Source of the DNA: JANQPX01 sp039197065
GTDB taxonomy: Bacteria; Pseudomonadota; Alphaproteobacteria; Geminicoccales; Geminicoccaceae
DNA: 64,000 nt
Assembly: GCA_039197065.1 (NCBI GenBank)
Contig: JBCCUL010000014.1
Coordinates: 124,001 to 188,000, forward strand
Direction: 5' to 3'
Within the stretch, counting starts at the first letter, position 1; every line of letters starts with the position of its first letter. The notes under the pieces were generated by a model. The model was not told the origin of the DNA, searched no databases, and saw only the letters and a list, made by a program, of their open reading frames with translations. This document shows positions 39,111-47,998 of this stretch, piece by piece. Made by a program: the position numbers and the translations under genes.

Positions 39111-40025
39111 ATGGATATCTACCTCCCAATCGCCGAGGTTTCGGTTAACCTGTTCCTGTTGTTGGGCATGGGCGGCGGTGTCGGGTTTCTTTCGGGCATT
39201 TTCGGCGTCGGCGGCGGCTTCTTGATGACGCCGCTTCTTATCTTCATCGGCATTCCTCCCGCGGTCGCAGTCGGCTCAGAAGCCAGTCAGATCCTGGCGT
39301 CCTCGAGCTCGGGCGTGATGGCGCATATGCGACGCAACAATGTCGACATCAAAATGGGGATCGTCCTGGTTATCGGCGGCGCCATCGGCTCGGCCTTCGG
39401 CGTCTGGCTGTTCCGAGAGCTCAGGGAGTTGGGCCAGATCGATCTCGTCATCTCGCTGTCCTACCTGATCTTTTTGGGCATCGTCGGCAGCCTTATGCTG
39501 ATCGAGTCGGTTCGCGCCTGGTTCCAGGTGCAAGGCAAGGGGCGGCGCGGCAAGCTCCATCGCCATCACTGGCTGCACGGCCTTCCCTTCAAGATGCGCT
39601 TTCAGCGCTCGCGCCTCTATATCAGCGCACTGACGCCGCTGGTCCTCGGTATTCTCGTCGGCATTCTGGCCGCGATCATGGGTGTTGGCGGCGGCTTCCT
39701 GATGGTGCCCGCGATGATCTACGTGATCGGCATGCCGACACAGGTCGTGGTCGGCACCTCGCTGTTCCAGATCGCGTTCGTTACGGCCGTGACCACGTTT
39801 CTGCACGCGGTCAACAACCAGACCGTCGACATCGTTCTCGCCCTGTCGTTGATCGTCGGCGGGGTGATCGGCGCGCAGCTCGGCACGAGCGTCGGATCGA
39901 AGCTGCGCGGTGAACAGATAAGAATTCTTCTTGCGCTGATCGTGCTGATCGTCTGCGCGAAGCTCGGCTATGACGTGATCGTCACGCCCGACGATCTCTA
40001 TTCCCTCGGTTCATCGGGGCATTGA
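39111..40025 (+). CDS. TauE/SafE family sulfite exporter
   Basis: Membrane protein of 304 residues with about eight helices. The two homologous halves each carry a glycine-rich pattern (FGVGGGFLMTPLL and MGVGGGFLMVPAM) characteristic of TauE/SafE transporters of sulfite or sulfoacetate. A His/Arg-rich cytosolic loop lies between them. Encoded with SoeABC, a function in sulfite or sulfate flux is likely, although direction and substrate cannot be read from sequence. Confidence 0.9.
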   Translation: MDIYLPIAEVSVNLFLLLGMGGGVGFLSGIFGVGGGFLMTPLLIFIGIPPAVAVGSEASQILASSSSGVMAHMRRNNVDIKMGIVLVIGGAIGSAFGVWLFRELRELGQIDLVISLSYLIFLGIVGSLMLIESVRAWFQVQGKGRRGKLHRHHWLHGLPFKMRFQRSRLYISALTPLVLGILVGILAAIMGVGGGFLMVPAMIYVIGMPTQVVVGTSLFQIAFVTAVTTFLHAVNNQTVDIVLALSLIVGGVIGAQLGTSVGSKLRGEQIRILLALIVLIVCAKLGYDVIVTPDDLYSLGSSGH

Positions 40026-40027
40026 GC

Positions 40028-40792
40028 ATGGGACGTCGGCACATTCTGCTCGTTATCCCCTGCATCCTGGCCGGCTGGGCCTTCCTGCTCCTCGATTCGG
40101 CACGCGCCAACGGTCTGGCAGCCGATGTCTCCGATCGCCTGATCGCCATCACCACCGCTTTTGTCGGCGGCGATGTGGTCGTCTTCGGTGCCGTCGAGGA
40201 GACGGACGGCGAGATCGTCATCACCATGCGGGGACCGTTGGAAACGCAAATGGTCCGGCGTAAGTCGCGCATCGCAGGCATCTGGGTCAATCGAGACCGG
40301 GTCGCTTTCGAAGACGTGCCGAGCTTCTTCGCCATCGCCGCCACACGCCCGCTTTCCGAGATCGCCTCCGATCGGGTCCGAAAGCAATTCGGCCTCGGTG
40401 TCGACTACCTTACGCTCGAGATGGAGGATCAATCAGGCTATGACGCCCAGGAACGGGAAGCCTTCACCGCCGCCCTCATCCGCAACAAGCAAAAGGCTGG
40501 CCTCTATACCGAGACGCCGCTAAAGGTGACCTTTCCCGGTTCCAAACTGTTTCGTGCAACCTTCAGCTTTCCCGCCAACGTTCCGCCTGGCCTCTATCAG
40601 ATCGAAGTTTTGCGGCTCATGAATGGTCAGGTTGTCGGGGCGCTGAACAGCAGTCTGCAGATCAGCAAGGTTGGCATGGAGGCGGAAGTCTACGATTTCG
40701 CCCATGAACGTTCAGCGCTCTATGGTATTATGGCTATCGTCATTGCTGTGACTGCCGGCTGGCTTGCTGGCGTCGTCTTCCGGAGAGGCTGA
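40028..40792 (+). CDS. TIGR02186-type membrane-anchored protein
   Basis: Exported protein of about 254 residues. N-terminal signal segment (ILLVIPCILAGWAFLLLDSARA), an extracytoplasmic domain rich in beta strands, and a single C-terminal transmembrane helix (LYGIMAIVIAVTAGWLAGVVF). The pattern VFGAVEETDGEIVITMRGP and SNPLTE-like neighbouring elements match the TIGR02186 family, which is generally found next to TauE genes. It may be an accessory subunit of the exporter. The ATG six bases after the tauE-like stop region is chosen. A TTG overlapping the exporter stop is also possible. Confidence 0.75.
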   Translation: MGRRHILLVIPCILAGWAFLLLDSARANGLAADVSDRLIAITTAFVGGDVVVFGAVEETDGEIVITMRGPLETQMVRRKSRIAGIWVNRDRVAFEDVPSFFAIAATRPLSEIASDRVRKQFGLGVDYLTLEMEDQSGYDAQEREAFTAALIRNKQKAGLYTETPLKVTFPGSKLFRATFSFPANVPPGLYQIEVLRLMNGQVVGALNSSLQISKVGMEAEVYDFAHERSALYGIMAIVIAVTAGWLAGVVFRRG

Positions 40793-40795
40793 GCC

Positions 40796-41320
40796 ATGAC
40801 CGAGGATAGCACGTCGACAACACCGGGAAACGACGAGACACCGGCGGAAGCGTCTCATGGCGAACGTATCTTCCTTGTCGTCGTCGATCAGACCGACGAA
40901 ATGGAAAAGGCGCTTTACTTCGCCTGCAGGCGGGCACGTCGCACAGGTGGACGCGTGGCGATGCTCTATGTGATCGAGCCGCCGGAATTCCAGCATTGGC
41001 TCGGTGTTGAGCGTGTCATGGAGGACGAGGCACGAGAGGACGCCGAGCAGACGCTGCATGCGCTCGCCGAGCGCGTCCACGCCATCGTCGGCAAGATGCC
41101 GGTTCTGCACGTGCGCAAGGGCCCGAGGCGCGACGAGCTGATGAGCTTGATCAGTGAAGATCCGGCTATCTCGGTTCTTGTGCTGGGTACAGCGGTCGGT
41201 CATGAGGATCCCGGACCTCTGGTGAATTATCTGATTGGTCAGATGAGCGGTAAGCTCCGCCTTCCCGTCATTCTGGTTCCGGGACTGCTGAGCGAAGCAG
41301 AGATCGACGCGATCTCTTAA
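40796..41320 (+). CDS. Universal stress protein (UspA family)
   Basis: 174-residue cytoplasmic protein. The Usp fold begins at RIFLVVVDQTDEMEKALYFA and includes GGRVAMLYVIEPPE and VLVLGTAVG. An acidic N-terminal tail of about 25 residues precedes the domain. The usual ATP-binding Gly-rich loop is not clearly conserved, so nucleotide binding is uncertain. The start follows the previous gene by three bases, indicating an operon with the exporter. Confidence 0.85.
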   Translation: MTEDSTSTTPGNDETPAEASHGERIFLVVVDQTDEMEKALYFACRRARRTGGRVAMLYVIEPPEFQHWLGVERVMEDEAREDAEQTLHALAERVHAIVGKMPVLHVRKGPRRDELMSLISEDPAISVLVLGTAVGHEDPGPLVNYLIGQMSGKLRLPVILVPGLLSEAEIDAIS

Positions 41321-41432
41321 GTCTCTTGATGCTTGCCGGACCACCGGCCCCAACGCATATCAACTGTAAAGGTCGGTGCTGGTTGATCGGCCTTGTCTGC
41401 GATATTGGGGGCTAAGCGGCGGGAGACGGCAG

Positions 41433-42086
41433 ATGATCACCAGAAGGCGAGCGTTCTGGGCTTGTCGAGCCGCTTTCCTGGTAGCCTGTCTTCTTTCCTC
41501 ACAATTCATTGCCCGGGAACCCTCCGGCGCGGATCTGCTTCCCGGCCGTGAGGCTGAGATCGTTCATGGCTTGGCGGCGGATATCTGGCGCAGCCGCAAT
41601 CAGATGGCCGAAGCTGCCGGTCGACGACAGTTGCTCTCCAACGCCATCGAAGCCAAGACCAATGTGGATCTCCTCAGCCGATTGGTGCTCGGTCGACACT
41701 GGAGGTCTCTAAAGCCTGCCGACCGTGACGAATATCGAGCTCTCTTTTCCAAAGTCGTCATCGGCGGTCTGGCCGGTCGGCTCGACATTCTTCTCGATGA
41801 GCTCGATGGTCCGCTGGAGCAGCATTTCGCCATCAAGAGCAGTGGGGCCGTTGGGAAGAGGGACGTTCTCGTTCGATCCGAGGTGGTCGCCGCAGACGGC
41901 CAGTCGCTATCGGTCGACTGGCGTCTTCGCAGGCTCGAAAGCGGCCCGGTCATCATCGACCTCATCGTTGAAGGGATCAGCCTCCTGGTTTCGCAACGCG
42001 CTGAATTCGCGGCGGTTGTCGAACGGGGCCAGATCGTCGGGCTGCTGCAGACGCTACGTCGTCGTGCGGGAGCAGGCGGCTCCTGA
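41433..42086 (+). CDS. MlaC/Ttg2D-like phospholipid-binding protein 1
   Basis: Periplasmic protein of about 217 residues in the MlaC/toluene-tolerance family, which ferries phospholipids between membranes. N-terminal signal (RAFWACRAAFLVACLLSSQF). Family pattern around LGRHWRSLKPADRDEYRALF and the C-terminal VDWRLRRLESGPVIIDLIVE. GGGAG seven bases upstream supports this ATG. It has a paralogue directly downstream, but no MlaA, B, D, E or F is in sight, so it may serve another carrier role. Confidence 0.82.
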   Translation: MITRRRAFWACRAAFLVACLLSSQFIAREPSGADLLPGREAEIVHGLAADIWRSRNQMAEAAGRRQLLSNAIEAKTNVDLLSRLVLGRHWRSLKPADRDEYRALFSKVVIGGLAGRLDILLDELDGPLEQHFAIKSSGAVGKRDVLVRSEVVAADGQSLSVDWRLRRLESGPVIIDLIVEGISLLVSQRAEFAAVVERGQIVGLLQTLRRRAGAGGS

Positions 42087-42216
42087 CATGCGGCTCATTC
42101 TGCAGCCGACTATCGTTAAACGTTTCTTTACCGCTCTCGGATAGTCTCTGGTCTGATCGGGAAGCAAGGCGCTTTGGGGGGGCGCCTGCTCGAGTGTTGA
42201 CGAGGTGGTACGGGGT

Positions 42217-42858
42217 ATGGAGTTTTCGATCCGCATGATGACGCGTCGTCGTCTCTTTCAGGGAACGGCGGCTCTCTTTGCAACGCTCGGCAGCAGCCAT
42301 GCCAGCCATGCGGTGATGCGTGAACGAGACGCGCAGGCGTTGGTGACCCGTCTGGTCGAGCAAATGCTGCAGGCCATCAATGGGGACGGCGCTGATCAAG
42401 AACATCGCATGATGACTCTGATCGAGCGCGAGACGAATCTCAGTCTCCTCGCCCGGATGACCCTCGGCCGTCACTGGCGTCGAGCGACCGTCGAACAGCG
42501 GAAAGTGTTTGTCGATGTATTTCGACGCTATCTGCTGCAGAGCTTCACGTTGCGACTGCAACGCTATGCGGGCACGGGACTTGGCACCATCCATGACCGC
42601 TTCTCCATCATAGGAACCAAGAAAGCCGGCAAGAACGATGTTGTGGTCCGGTCCGTCATCAAACCGCCTTCAGGCGCGTCGCTCGAAGTGGACTGGCGCC
42701 TGAGAGCCCGGGACGGCCGTTTCTTCATCATCGATCTCGTGGTCGAAGGCGTCAGTCTGCTGATCACCCAGCGTTCGGAATTTGGCAGCGTCGTGGAGCG
42801 TATCGGCATTGATGGCCTGATCGGAGAACTCAGGACACGGGTGGCTCGCAAGATTTGA
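42217..42858 (+). CDS. MlaC/Ttg2D-like phospholipid-binding protein 2
   Basis: About 213 residues. The N-terminus carries a twin-arginine-like signal (MMTRRRLFQGTAALFATLG) before the mature domain. The mature part contains TLGRHWRRATVEQRKVFVDV and VDWRLRARDGRFFIIDLVVEG, close to its upstream neighbour, so the pair likely arose by duplication. The Arg-rich n-region distinguishes it and suggests Tat export, which is unusual for this family. The gap of about 130 bp from the first copy may hold its own promoter. Confidence 0.82.
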   Translation: MEFSIRMMTRRRLFQGTAALFATLGSSHASHAVMRERDAQALVTRLVEQMLQAINGDGADQEHRMMTLIERETNLSLLARMTLGRHWRRATVEQRKVFVDVFRRYLLQSFTLRLQRYAGTGLGTIHDRFSIIGTKKAGKNDVVVRSVIKPPSGASLEVDWRLRARDGRFFIIDLVVEGVSLLITQRSEFGSVVERIGIDGLIGELRTRVARKI

Positions 42859-43086
42859 TGCCAATGGGTTGGCTGACAACAGAATTTCCGAAGGCGCCAT
42901 GTACAGCTGACGCCCGTTTTAAAGAACCATTGATTTGCTGAAGGATTACTGATTCAATCATGGGGCGAAAGCATGTGGCTTTCGTGCGAGCGCATGTCTT
43001 CTTGGTGTTATGAGGTGCCGGGGAGATGAGAGGGATCAAGGCGATCCCAGTGCATGGTGAAATCTCTACCGAGAAGGAACCGTTCG

Positions 43087-43656
43087 ATGCAGGTGCCGCT
43101 TGAGATTAACTTCCATAATATGGACCGGTCAGAGGCGATGGAGGCTCGCGTAAAGAGCCGGATCGCACGTCTGGAGAGAATAACCGACACGATCATTTCC
43201 TGTCGTGTCGTGTTTGAACTCGTGCATAAGCAGGCGCATGGCAGTCCCTTGTCGATCGCGATCATACTGGGTCTTCCGGGCAAGGACATTGTCGTCAAAC
43301 GGGAGCAGCGGCGCCAAGAATTGAAGGGCGATGCCTATCAGATCGTCGGTGTCGCCTTCGACATTGCGGAGCGGCAACTGGAGGAACATCTCCGCATCAG
43401 CCGTCACGACGTCAAAGCCCATGACGGCCCCACCTATGCGCGGATCGTTAAGCTCTATCCCGACCAAGCCTATGGCTTTATCGAAACGCCTGTGCATCTA
43501 AACGTCTATTTCCACAGCGATGTCGTTGACGGAAAAGCTTTCACAACGCTCGAAGTCGGCAACGAGGTCCTCTATACGCTTGCCGCGGATGAAGGGCCGA
43601 TGGGACCTCAGGCGAGCCGGGTCCAGCCTGTGCGCGGCGCCCATCCAGTCCGCTGA
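43087..43656 (+). CDS. HPF/RaiA-type ribosome-associated protein fused to a cold-shock domain
   Basis: About 189 residues. The N-terminal half (1-110) is an S30AE/HPF-like domain (PLEINFHNMDRSEAMEARVK, KREQRRQELKGDAYQIV). The C-terminal half is a cold-shock domain (ARIVKLYPDQAYGFIETP, then VYFHSDVV and LEVGNEVLYTL). It probably hibernates or protects ribosomes and binds RNA. AAGGA lies eight bases before the ATG used. An ATG 33 bases upstream is also in frame. The gene stands alone with its own upstream region. Confidence 0.85.
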   Translation: MQVPLEINFHNMDRSEAMEARVKSRIARLERITDTIISCRVVFELVHKQAHGSPLSIAIILGLPGKDIVVKREQRRQELKGDAYQIVGVAFDIAERQLEEHLRISRHDVKAHDGPTYARIVKLYPDQAYGFIETPVHLNVYFHSDVVDGKAFTTLEVGNEVLYTLAADEGPMGPQASRVQPVRGAHPVR

Positions 43657-43849
43657 AGCTGAAGAACAGGCATAGGCACAAGAATTCGAACCACGGTTAA
43701 TGGCATTCGATCAACGGCATGTCATCGAAGCATGTTGCGTGCGTCTTGGTTGTGCTTCTTCAGGCAGATATTGCGTCCCATATCTCCGTGAAAAACCGTG
43801 ACTTATTCGTCAGGATGATCATGAAACAGTCCCACCACATGCACATCTC

Positions 43850-43878
43850 TTGCAACGATGTTTTCACACAATTATACT
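43850..43878 (+). promoter_or_regulatory. Putative sigma-70 promoter of the M15-like gene
   Basis: TTGCAA (43850-43855), 17 bp, TATACT (43873-43878), about 175 bp before the Tat-exported M15-like gene, in an AT-rich 400-bp intergenic region that otherwise contains nothing recognisable. Confidence 0.45.
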
Positions 43879-44053
43879 CGGAAAGTGCTTTAGCTTAGGG
43901 CGGGCGCCGGAAACCATAATCAACAGAGCGAATAACGCCTATCTTCGGTCGTTTGCGTAAACTCAAGATAGACTTTCTGGTTGAGGGGTTAGGGGCAGGT
44001 TTTGATTGATGCTGGTTTCTTGGACATCAAGCTCGTAAAAGACGCGCTCGGTG

Positions 44054-44653
44054 ATGAATAGCTCTGTGGTTGGTCGCGGAAAGGGCGTGCGCATTGATGA
44101 AGTTGCGGAAGTGAAGGCCAGTCGTCGTCGTTTTCTCGGTTTGTCGGTCGCAAGCTGTGCTGCGGTGGCGTCGACCAAAGTCGCAACGGCGCTCAGCTAC
44201 CCATCGATGGCGGCGCGCGAACTCCGCTTGTACAATCTGCATACGTTCGAGTCGCTGACAGCCGTCTACTGGCGTGATGGGACCTATCTGCCGGAAGGCC
44301 TGGCCCAGATCAGCTACCATCTCAGAGATTTCAGAACGGGCGGCATCAAGCCGATCGATCCGACGCTTCTCAATATCCTGCATCAAGTGACCAGCAGCAT
44401 CGAGTTTGACCAGCACGTCAATGTCATCTCGGGCTATCGCACGCCGGCGACCAACGCCATGCTGGCAGCGAGAAGTAACAAGGTAAACCCGAACAGTTTC
44501 CATATGCGCGGGCAGGCCATCGACATTCGGCTGCCCGGGGTAGCGACCACCGGTGTCCGCGACATCGCCATGGGCCTCTCCAAAGGTGGTGTCGGCTATT
44601 ACCCCGAGTCGGATTTTATCCATCTGGACACGGGCCCAATACGTGCTTGGTAG
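44054..44653 (+). CDS. Tat-exported YcbK/DUF882-type M15 peptidase-like protein
   Basis: 199-residue envelope protein. Twin-arginine signal SRRRFLGLSVASCAAVAS, then a DUF882/M15 peptidase-like domain with SGYRTPATNAML, FHMRGQAIDIRL and GVGYYPESDFIHLDTG. The His and Asp residues are arranged as in zinc D-Ala-D-Ala peptidases, so action on peptidoglycan peptides is likely. The second of two adjacent start codons is used (ATG rather than GTG). Followed by a small lipoprotein and the L,D-transpeptidase genes, it belongs to an envelope cluster. Confidence 0.88.
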   Translation: MNSSVVGRGKGVRIDEVAEVKASRRRFLGLSVASCAAVASTKVATALSYPSMAARELRLYNLHTFESLTAVYWRDGTYLPEGLAQISYHLRDFRTGGIKPIDPTLLNILHQVTSSIEFDQHVNVISGYRTPATNAMLAARSNKVNPNSFHMRGQAIDIRLPGVATTGVRDIAMGLSKGGVGYYPESDFIHLDTGPIRAW

Positions 44654-44814
44654 GGTGTACTAGAAGATCAGCATCCGCTGATTTCGCGCAGCGTGTCGCT
44701 TCGGTAACAAAAGCAACTCACAGTCGAGTTACGACAAATTTGGGCTGTTATCGCGATGCCGCGTGGCGTATGGTATCACGACTTTTTGCCTAATAACCAT
44801 CGGATGAGGTCTCC

Positions 44815-45084
44815 ATGACTGGTTTCGCGCGGCATTTTCGGATTGGCGTCTGCATTGTGGGTCTGGCCGCTTTGACATCAGCCTGTTCGTCGAACGATGC
44901 GAATGATGCCCAGGCCGCCAGCGCTGCTGACAGCATTGCGCAGGCCTCCGCTGCTGCAGATCGTGCGGCCGAGGCTGCGGATCGCGCGGCCGACGCAGCC
45001 CAGCGTGCCGAATCAGCTGCTGCAGCGGCGGCGGAAGCGGCGGAGAAATCCAACCGCATCGCGCAACAAGGTTTGCGCAAGTAA
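44815..45084 (+). CDS. Alanine-zipper lipoprotein
   Basis: 89 residues. The signal peptide ends in a lipobox (LTSAC). The mature part is an almost uninterrupted heptad-like alanine helix (AADRAAEAADRAADAAQRAE) ending in GLRK. This resembles the alanine-zipper outer-membrane lipoproteins related to Lpp/OprI, and the terminal Lys could be the peptidoglycan attachment point. GAGG lies five bases upstream of the ATG. It lies close to two L,D-transpeptidase genes, the enzyme class that attaches Lpp in other bacteria. Confidence 0.82.
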   Translation: MTGFARHFRIGVCIVGLAALTSACSSNDANDAQAASAADSIAQASAAADRAAEAADRAADAAQRAESAAAAAAEAAEKSNRIAQQGLRK

Positions 45085-45338
45085 GAAGACGGAAGACAGC
45101 ACGTCACGCTGCCGCCGCTCCTGTCGTTATGGCGATATGCCTCTCGCGAGAGAGGCGTATGCCATGCCCGGAAATCCTAGGATCTGATCGAAATCTGTCG
45201 ATGTCGTGTCCGGCCGGACGGTGACATCTGGTAGGGTGTAGCCTGCAACCGTATTCAGCATTTTCAGCTGTCGTGCCGGCCTGCTGCGCTTTCTGCCCCT
45301 GCCCAAAGTTCTTATCGATCAGATGGAAGCAAGTGATC

Positions 45339-45380
45339 GATAAGGAAATGCGGCGAAACAATGGGATAGGGCGTATGCTT
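45339..45380 (+). repeat. Dispersed repeat R2, copy 2
   Basis: GATAAGGAAATGCGGCGAAA followed by CAATGGGATAGGGCGTATGC. It is homologous to 10530-10572 and to the inverse of 56502-56542. Intergenic, just before the end of the lipoprotein L,D-transpeptidase gene. Confidence 0.55.
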
Positions 45381-45403
45381 GTCAGGCCGTGGGCGGCGTT
45401 GCT

Positions 45404-46345
45404 CTATCGCGTAATCCGTATGGGGTATCCACGCCGCTCAATTGCGGCTTTCCGGATACCCCCCCAATCGAGCCGGCCACGGTTCTCGCCTACGACGCCT
45501 AGAATCTGTTCGACAATTTCGCTTTCCAACTTAGGATCGAAACGTCCTTTCGCTTCCAATTGATCGCTTTGCTCCTGGGTCGGGTGAGCCTCCATGAACA
45601 GCTCGCCACCGATCCAGCCGAGCTTGATCGGCTGGTCGATGACCGTCACCTTGGTATCGACGTCGACCAATTCGAATAGCGTTTCGACGTCTTCAGGGTA
45701 CATGCGCACGCAGCCGCTGCTCACCCGGCGGCCGACGCCCCAAGGCTTGTTGGTGCCGTGGATCAGATATTCAGGCCAGCCAAGATACATCGCTCGCGTT
45801 CCCAAGGGATTATCCGGCCCAGCCGGGACGACTTCCGGCAACTCCGGATCCTCATCGCGCATGCGTGCCGTCGGACGCCAGCTCGGGTCTTTCCGTTTTC
45901 GTACAACTTTCGTTACGCCCGTCGGCGTGTTGAGACCGTCTCGACCGATTCCGATTGGGAAAGACCTAGGCGCCACACTCTCCTTCTCGAAATAGTAAAG
46001 CCGCATATCGGCAAGATTGATCACGATGCCTTCCGGCTTATCGCTTCCCAGGTCAGGCATCAGATGGACTGTCGGCAAGACCACATCGGTACCCTCTCCA
46101 GGCACCCATGGGTCCGTTCCAGGATTGGCGGCCACCATCTCGACGTAGCCAAGTTTGAACTGCCGTGCCAGGTCCAGCAATGTATCTTCATAGGCCGTTC
46201 GATAGCTTGCGGTCTCCCGCAATCCGCCATCCTTATTGAGCAACGAATCCAGATTGCATCCGCTCGAGAACCAGACTCCGACAAGGCACATTGCCAGAGC
46301 TGGTCCATGGTTCGGTTTGGGCAAGAGTTGCTTAAACATTGTCAT
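45404..46345 (-). CDS. L,D-transpeptidase (YkuD) lipoprotein
   Basis: About 313 residues. N-terminal signal with a lipobox-like SSGC. A short LysM-like peptidoglycan-binding segment (YEDTLLDLARQFKLGYVEMV) precedes the YkuD domain, with active site HGTNKPWGVGRRVSSGCVRM containing the catalytic Cys. It forms 3-3 cross-links or attaches lipoproteins in the periplasm. The start ATG is the first of two close Met codons after an upstream purine-rich patch. It is divergent from the second transpeptidase. Confidence 0.9.
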   Translation of the reverse strand: MTMFKQLLPKPNHGPALAMCLVGVWFSSGCNLDSLLNKDGGLRETASYRTAYEDTLLDLARQFKLGYVEMVAANPGTDPWVPGEGTDVVLPTVHLMPDLGSDKPEGIVINLADMRLYYFEKESVAPRSFPIGIGRDGLNTPTGVTKVVRKRKDPSWRPTARMRDEDPELPEVVPAGPDNPLGTRAMYLGWPEYLIHGTNKPWGVGRRVSSGCVRMYPEDVETLFELVDVDTKVTVIDQPIKLGWIGGELFMEAHPTQEQSDQLEAKGRFDPKLESEIVEQILGVVGENRGRLDWGGIRKAAIERRGYPIRITR

Positions 46346-46434
46346 GTCATCTCGATCTCTTCTGACTGAGCCGTCTTGCCATGAATTACGCATCATCTAA
46401 ACTGCGCCGAATTGCGATGAAAGGCCACTGTTGC

Positions 46435-46980
46435 ATGCTGAATGCCCTGCTGAAACGTGCCCCAAAAGGCCAATCGATCGTCGTGGCGATCGCTGCGATC
46501 CTCCTGGTGGCTATCGGGAAAACCGCTGATGCGCAGCTTCATTCGATCGACCGTAGCGACGTCGATTTGGTTGTCATCTACAAGGGCGACCGGCTGCTGC
46601 AGCTCAAGAGCAATGGGCGTGTCCTCCGGAGCTACGAGATCGCACTTGGCGCGGAACCAAGAGGGCATAAGCTGAACGAAGGCGACAGCCGGACGCCTGA
46701 GGGCGTGTACACACTCGACTGGCGTAACGCCAGCAGCCAGTTCTACCGGTCGATTCACATCTCCTATCCAGGTGAGGACGATCAGGCAGCGGCGCTTCGT
46801 AAGGGCTTGTCGCCGGGCGGACTGATTATGATTCACGGTCTTCCCAATGGACGCGGAGCAGGCGAGATGAACCATCCTAGCAGCGATTGGACCAATGGCT
46901 GCATCGCCGTGACCAATGAAGAGATGGATGAAATCTGGTCACTGGTCGAAGATGGAACCACCATCATGATCTTTCCCTAG
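46435..46980 (+). CDS. Second L,D-transpeptidase (YkuD/YafK-like)
   Basis: About 181 residues. Signal peptide at about 1-33 (SIVVAIAAILLVAIGKTADA), then a minimal YkuD domain (VDLVVIYKGDRLLQLKSNGR) with catalytic HGLPNGRG and WTNGCIAVTNEEMDEIW. The start used gives a normal signal length and has AAAGG upstream. An ATG 54 bases earlier would prepend a long charged leader and overlap the control region of the divergent gene. The pair of divergent transpeptidases may share regulation. Confidence 0.82.
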   Translation: MLNALLKRAPKGQSIVVAIAAILLVAIGKTADAQLHSIDRSDVDLVVIYKGDRLLQLKSNGRVLRSYEIALGAEPRGHKLNEGDSRTPEGVYTLDWRNASSQFYRSIHISYPGEDDQAAALRKGLSPGGLIMIHGLPNGRGAGEMNHPSSDWTNGCIAVTNEEMDEIWSLVEDGTTIMIFP

Positions 46981-47233
46981 CCCTCGTCAGGATCTTTGCG
47001 ATTGACCTCGATTCGCCATGTGAGGTTTACGTCAGAGACGAAAGTGCGCTCAAGATCCCTGTTCGGTGCCGTGCATGCTCAAAAGAACAAGATCCGCCCG
47101 ATCCCTTCATTTGGGTAGTTATGCTTCATTCGAAACAACATTGGAGAAGTCTGCCTTAGACAGACTGCGTTGGCCGAACCCTTACAGCCGCTCGGCATGA
47201 TCTCGATCGCCAGAGCCTTGCAGCCTTTATCGA

Positions 47234-47593
47234 TCAGCGACCATAGACATCGTCAAGTCTGACGATGTCATCTTCATCCAGATGTTCGCCATGCTGGACT
47301 TCGATGAAGACCACGTCGACATCACCTGGATTCTCGATCCTGTGCTGTGCCTGAAGCGGAATGAAGATATGGGAACTAGGGCCGACGCTCCTTTGTTCAT
47401 CGCCACATGTAATCAGGGCTTGCCCCTTTACGATCGTCCAATGCTCCTCTCGATGATGATGCAGCTGGAGCGATAGTTTCCCTCCGGGCTTCACGGTGAT
47501 GCGCTTACAGACGTAAGTCTCGCCTGCCGCCAGAACCTCCCAACGTCCCCAAGGTCGATCATCGGCATCTCCGACCTCATATGTCACCGCCAT
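47234..47593 (-). CDS. Cupin, C-terminal-type mannose-6-phosphate isomerase / ManC domain
   Basis: About 119-residue single-domain cupin. Its HHHREEHWTIVKGQALITCG matches the C-terminal isomerase domain of bifunctional mannose-1-phosphate guanylyltransferase/mannose-6-phosphate isomerase, with WGRWEVLAAGETYVCKRI near the N-terminus. The metal ligands are the His cluster and His in HRIENPG. Freestanding versions exist; function is probably sugar-phosphate isomerisation for GDP-mannose synthesis. The upstream control region has a CtrA-like sequence about 100 bp away. Confidence 0.85.
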   Translation of the reverse strand: MAVTYEVGDADDRPWGRWEVLAAGETYVCKRITVKPGGKLSLQLHHHREEHWTIVKGQALITCGDEQRSVGPSSHIFIPLQAQHRIENPGDVDVVFIEVQHGEHLDEDDIVRLDDVYGR

Positions 47594-47696
47594 ACCCATT
47601 AATCCCTAAATCTATCGCCTAGGCGATTTGACCATAACAACTAGACTGTCTTCTAAGCTGCATTCGGTGAGTTCGCCAAGGTGTAGAACAACTCGG

Positions 47697-47711
47697 TTAA
47701 CATTTTATTAG
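47697..47711. promoter_or_regulatory. CtrA-like box upstream of the cupin gene
   Basis: TTAA-CATTTTA-TTAG, one base from TTAA-N7-TTAA, about 105 bp before the start of the minus-strand cupin gene, in a 440-bp region without a convincing gene. A chance match is possible. Confidence 0.25.
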
Positions 47712-47998
47712 CGCAGATCTAGAAGGCAGCAGAACCTGTATTCAGCAGGCTGCAGCTTGGAGAGATCGGCTCCCCAATGGCGGTGGTAAAGAACGCGCGT
47801 GGATGTGAAGCCTTGTGCGGTCTTCAAGCTTATTCGGAAACCCGTCTACGACATGAAGGGCTTAATTCTTTGTCTGAATGTTCGTGTTTGGGCCGGTCCT
47901 CAACCAATTCGGATTTTCACCGACAAACAGGGTCTGCAAACCTACAGAACGACGACGCGATCTGCATGCCTGCTTGGGCGTAAGGGAAGGAAAAGTGA

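Noticed and set aside
44897..45187. Arg-rich plus-strand ORF over the alanine-zipper gene
   Set aside because: Alternate frame of the lipoprotein gene, which has a signal peptide and a lipobox.
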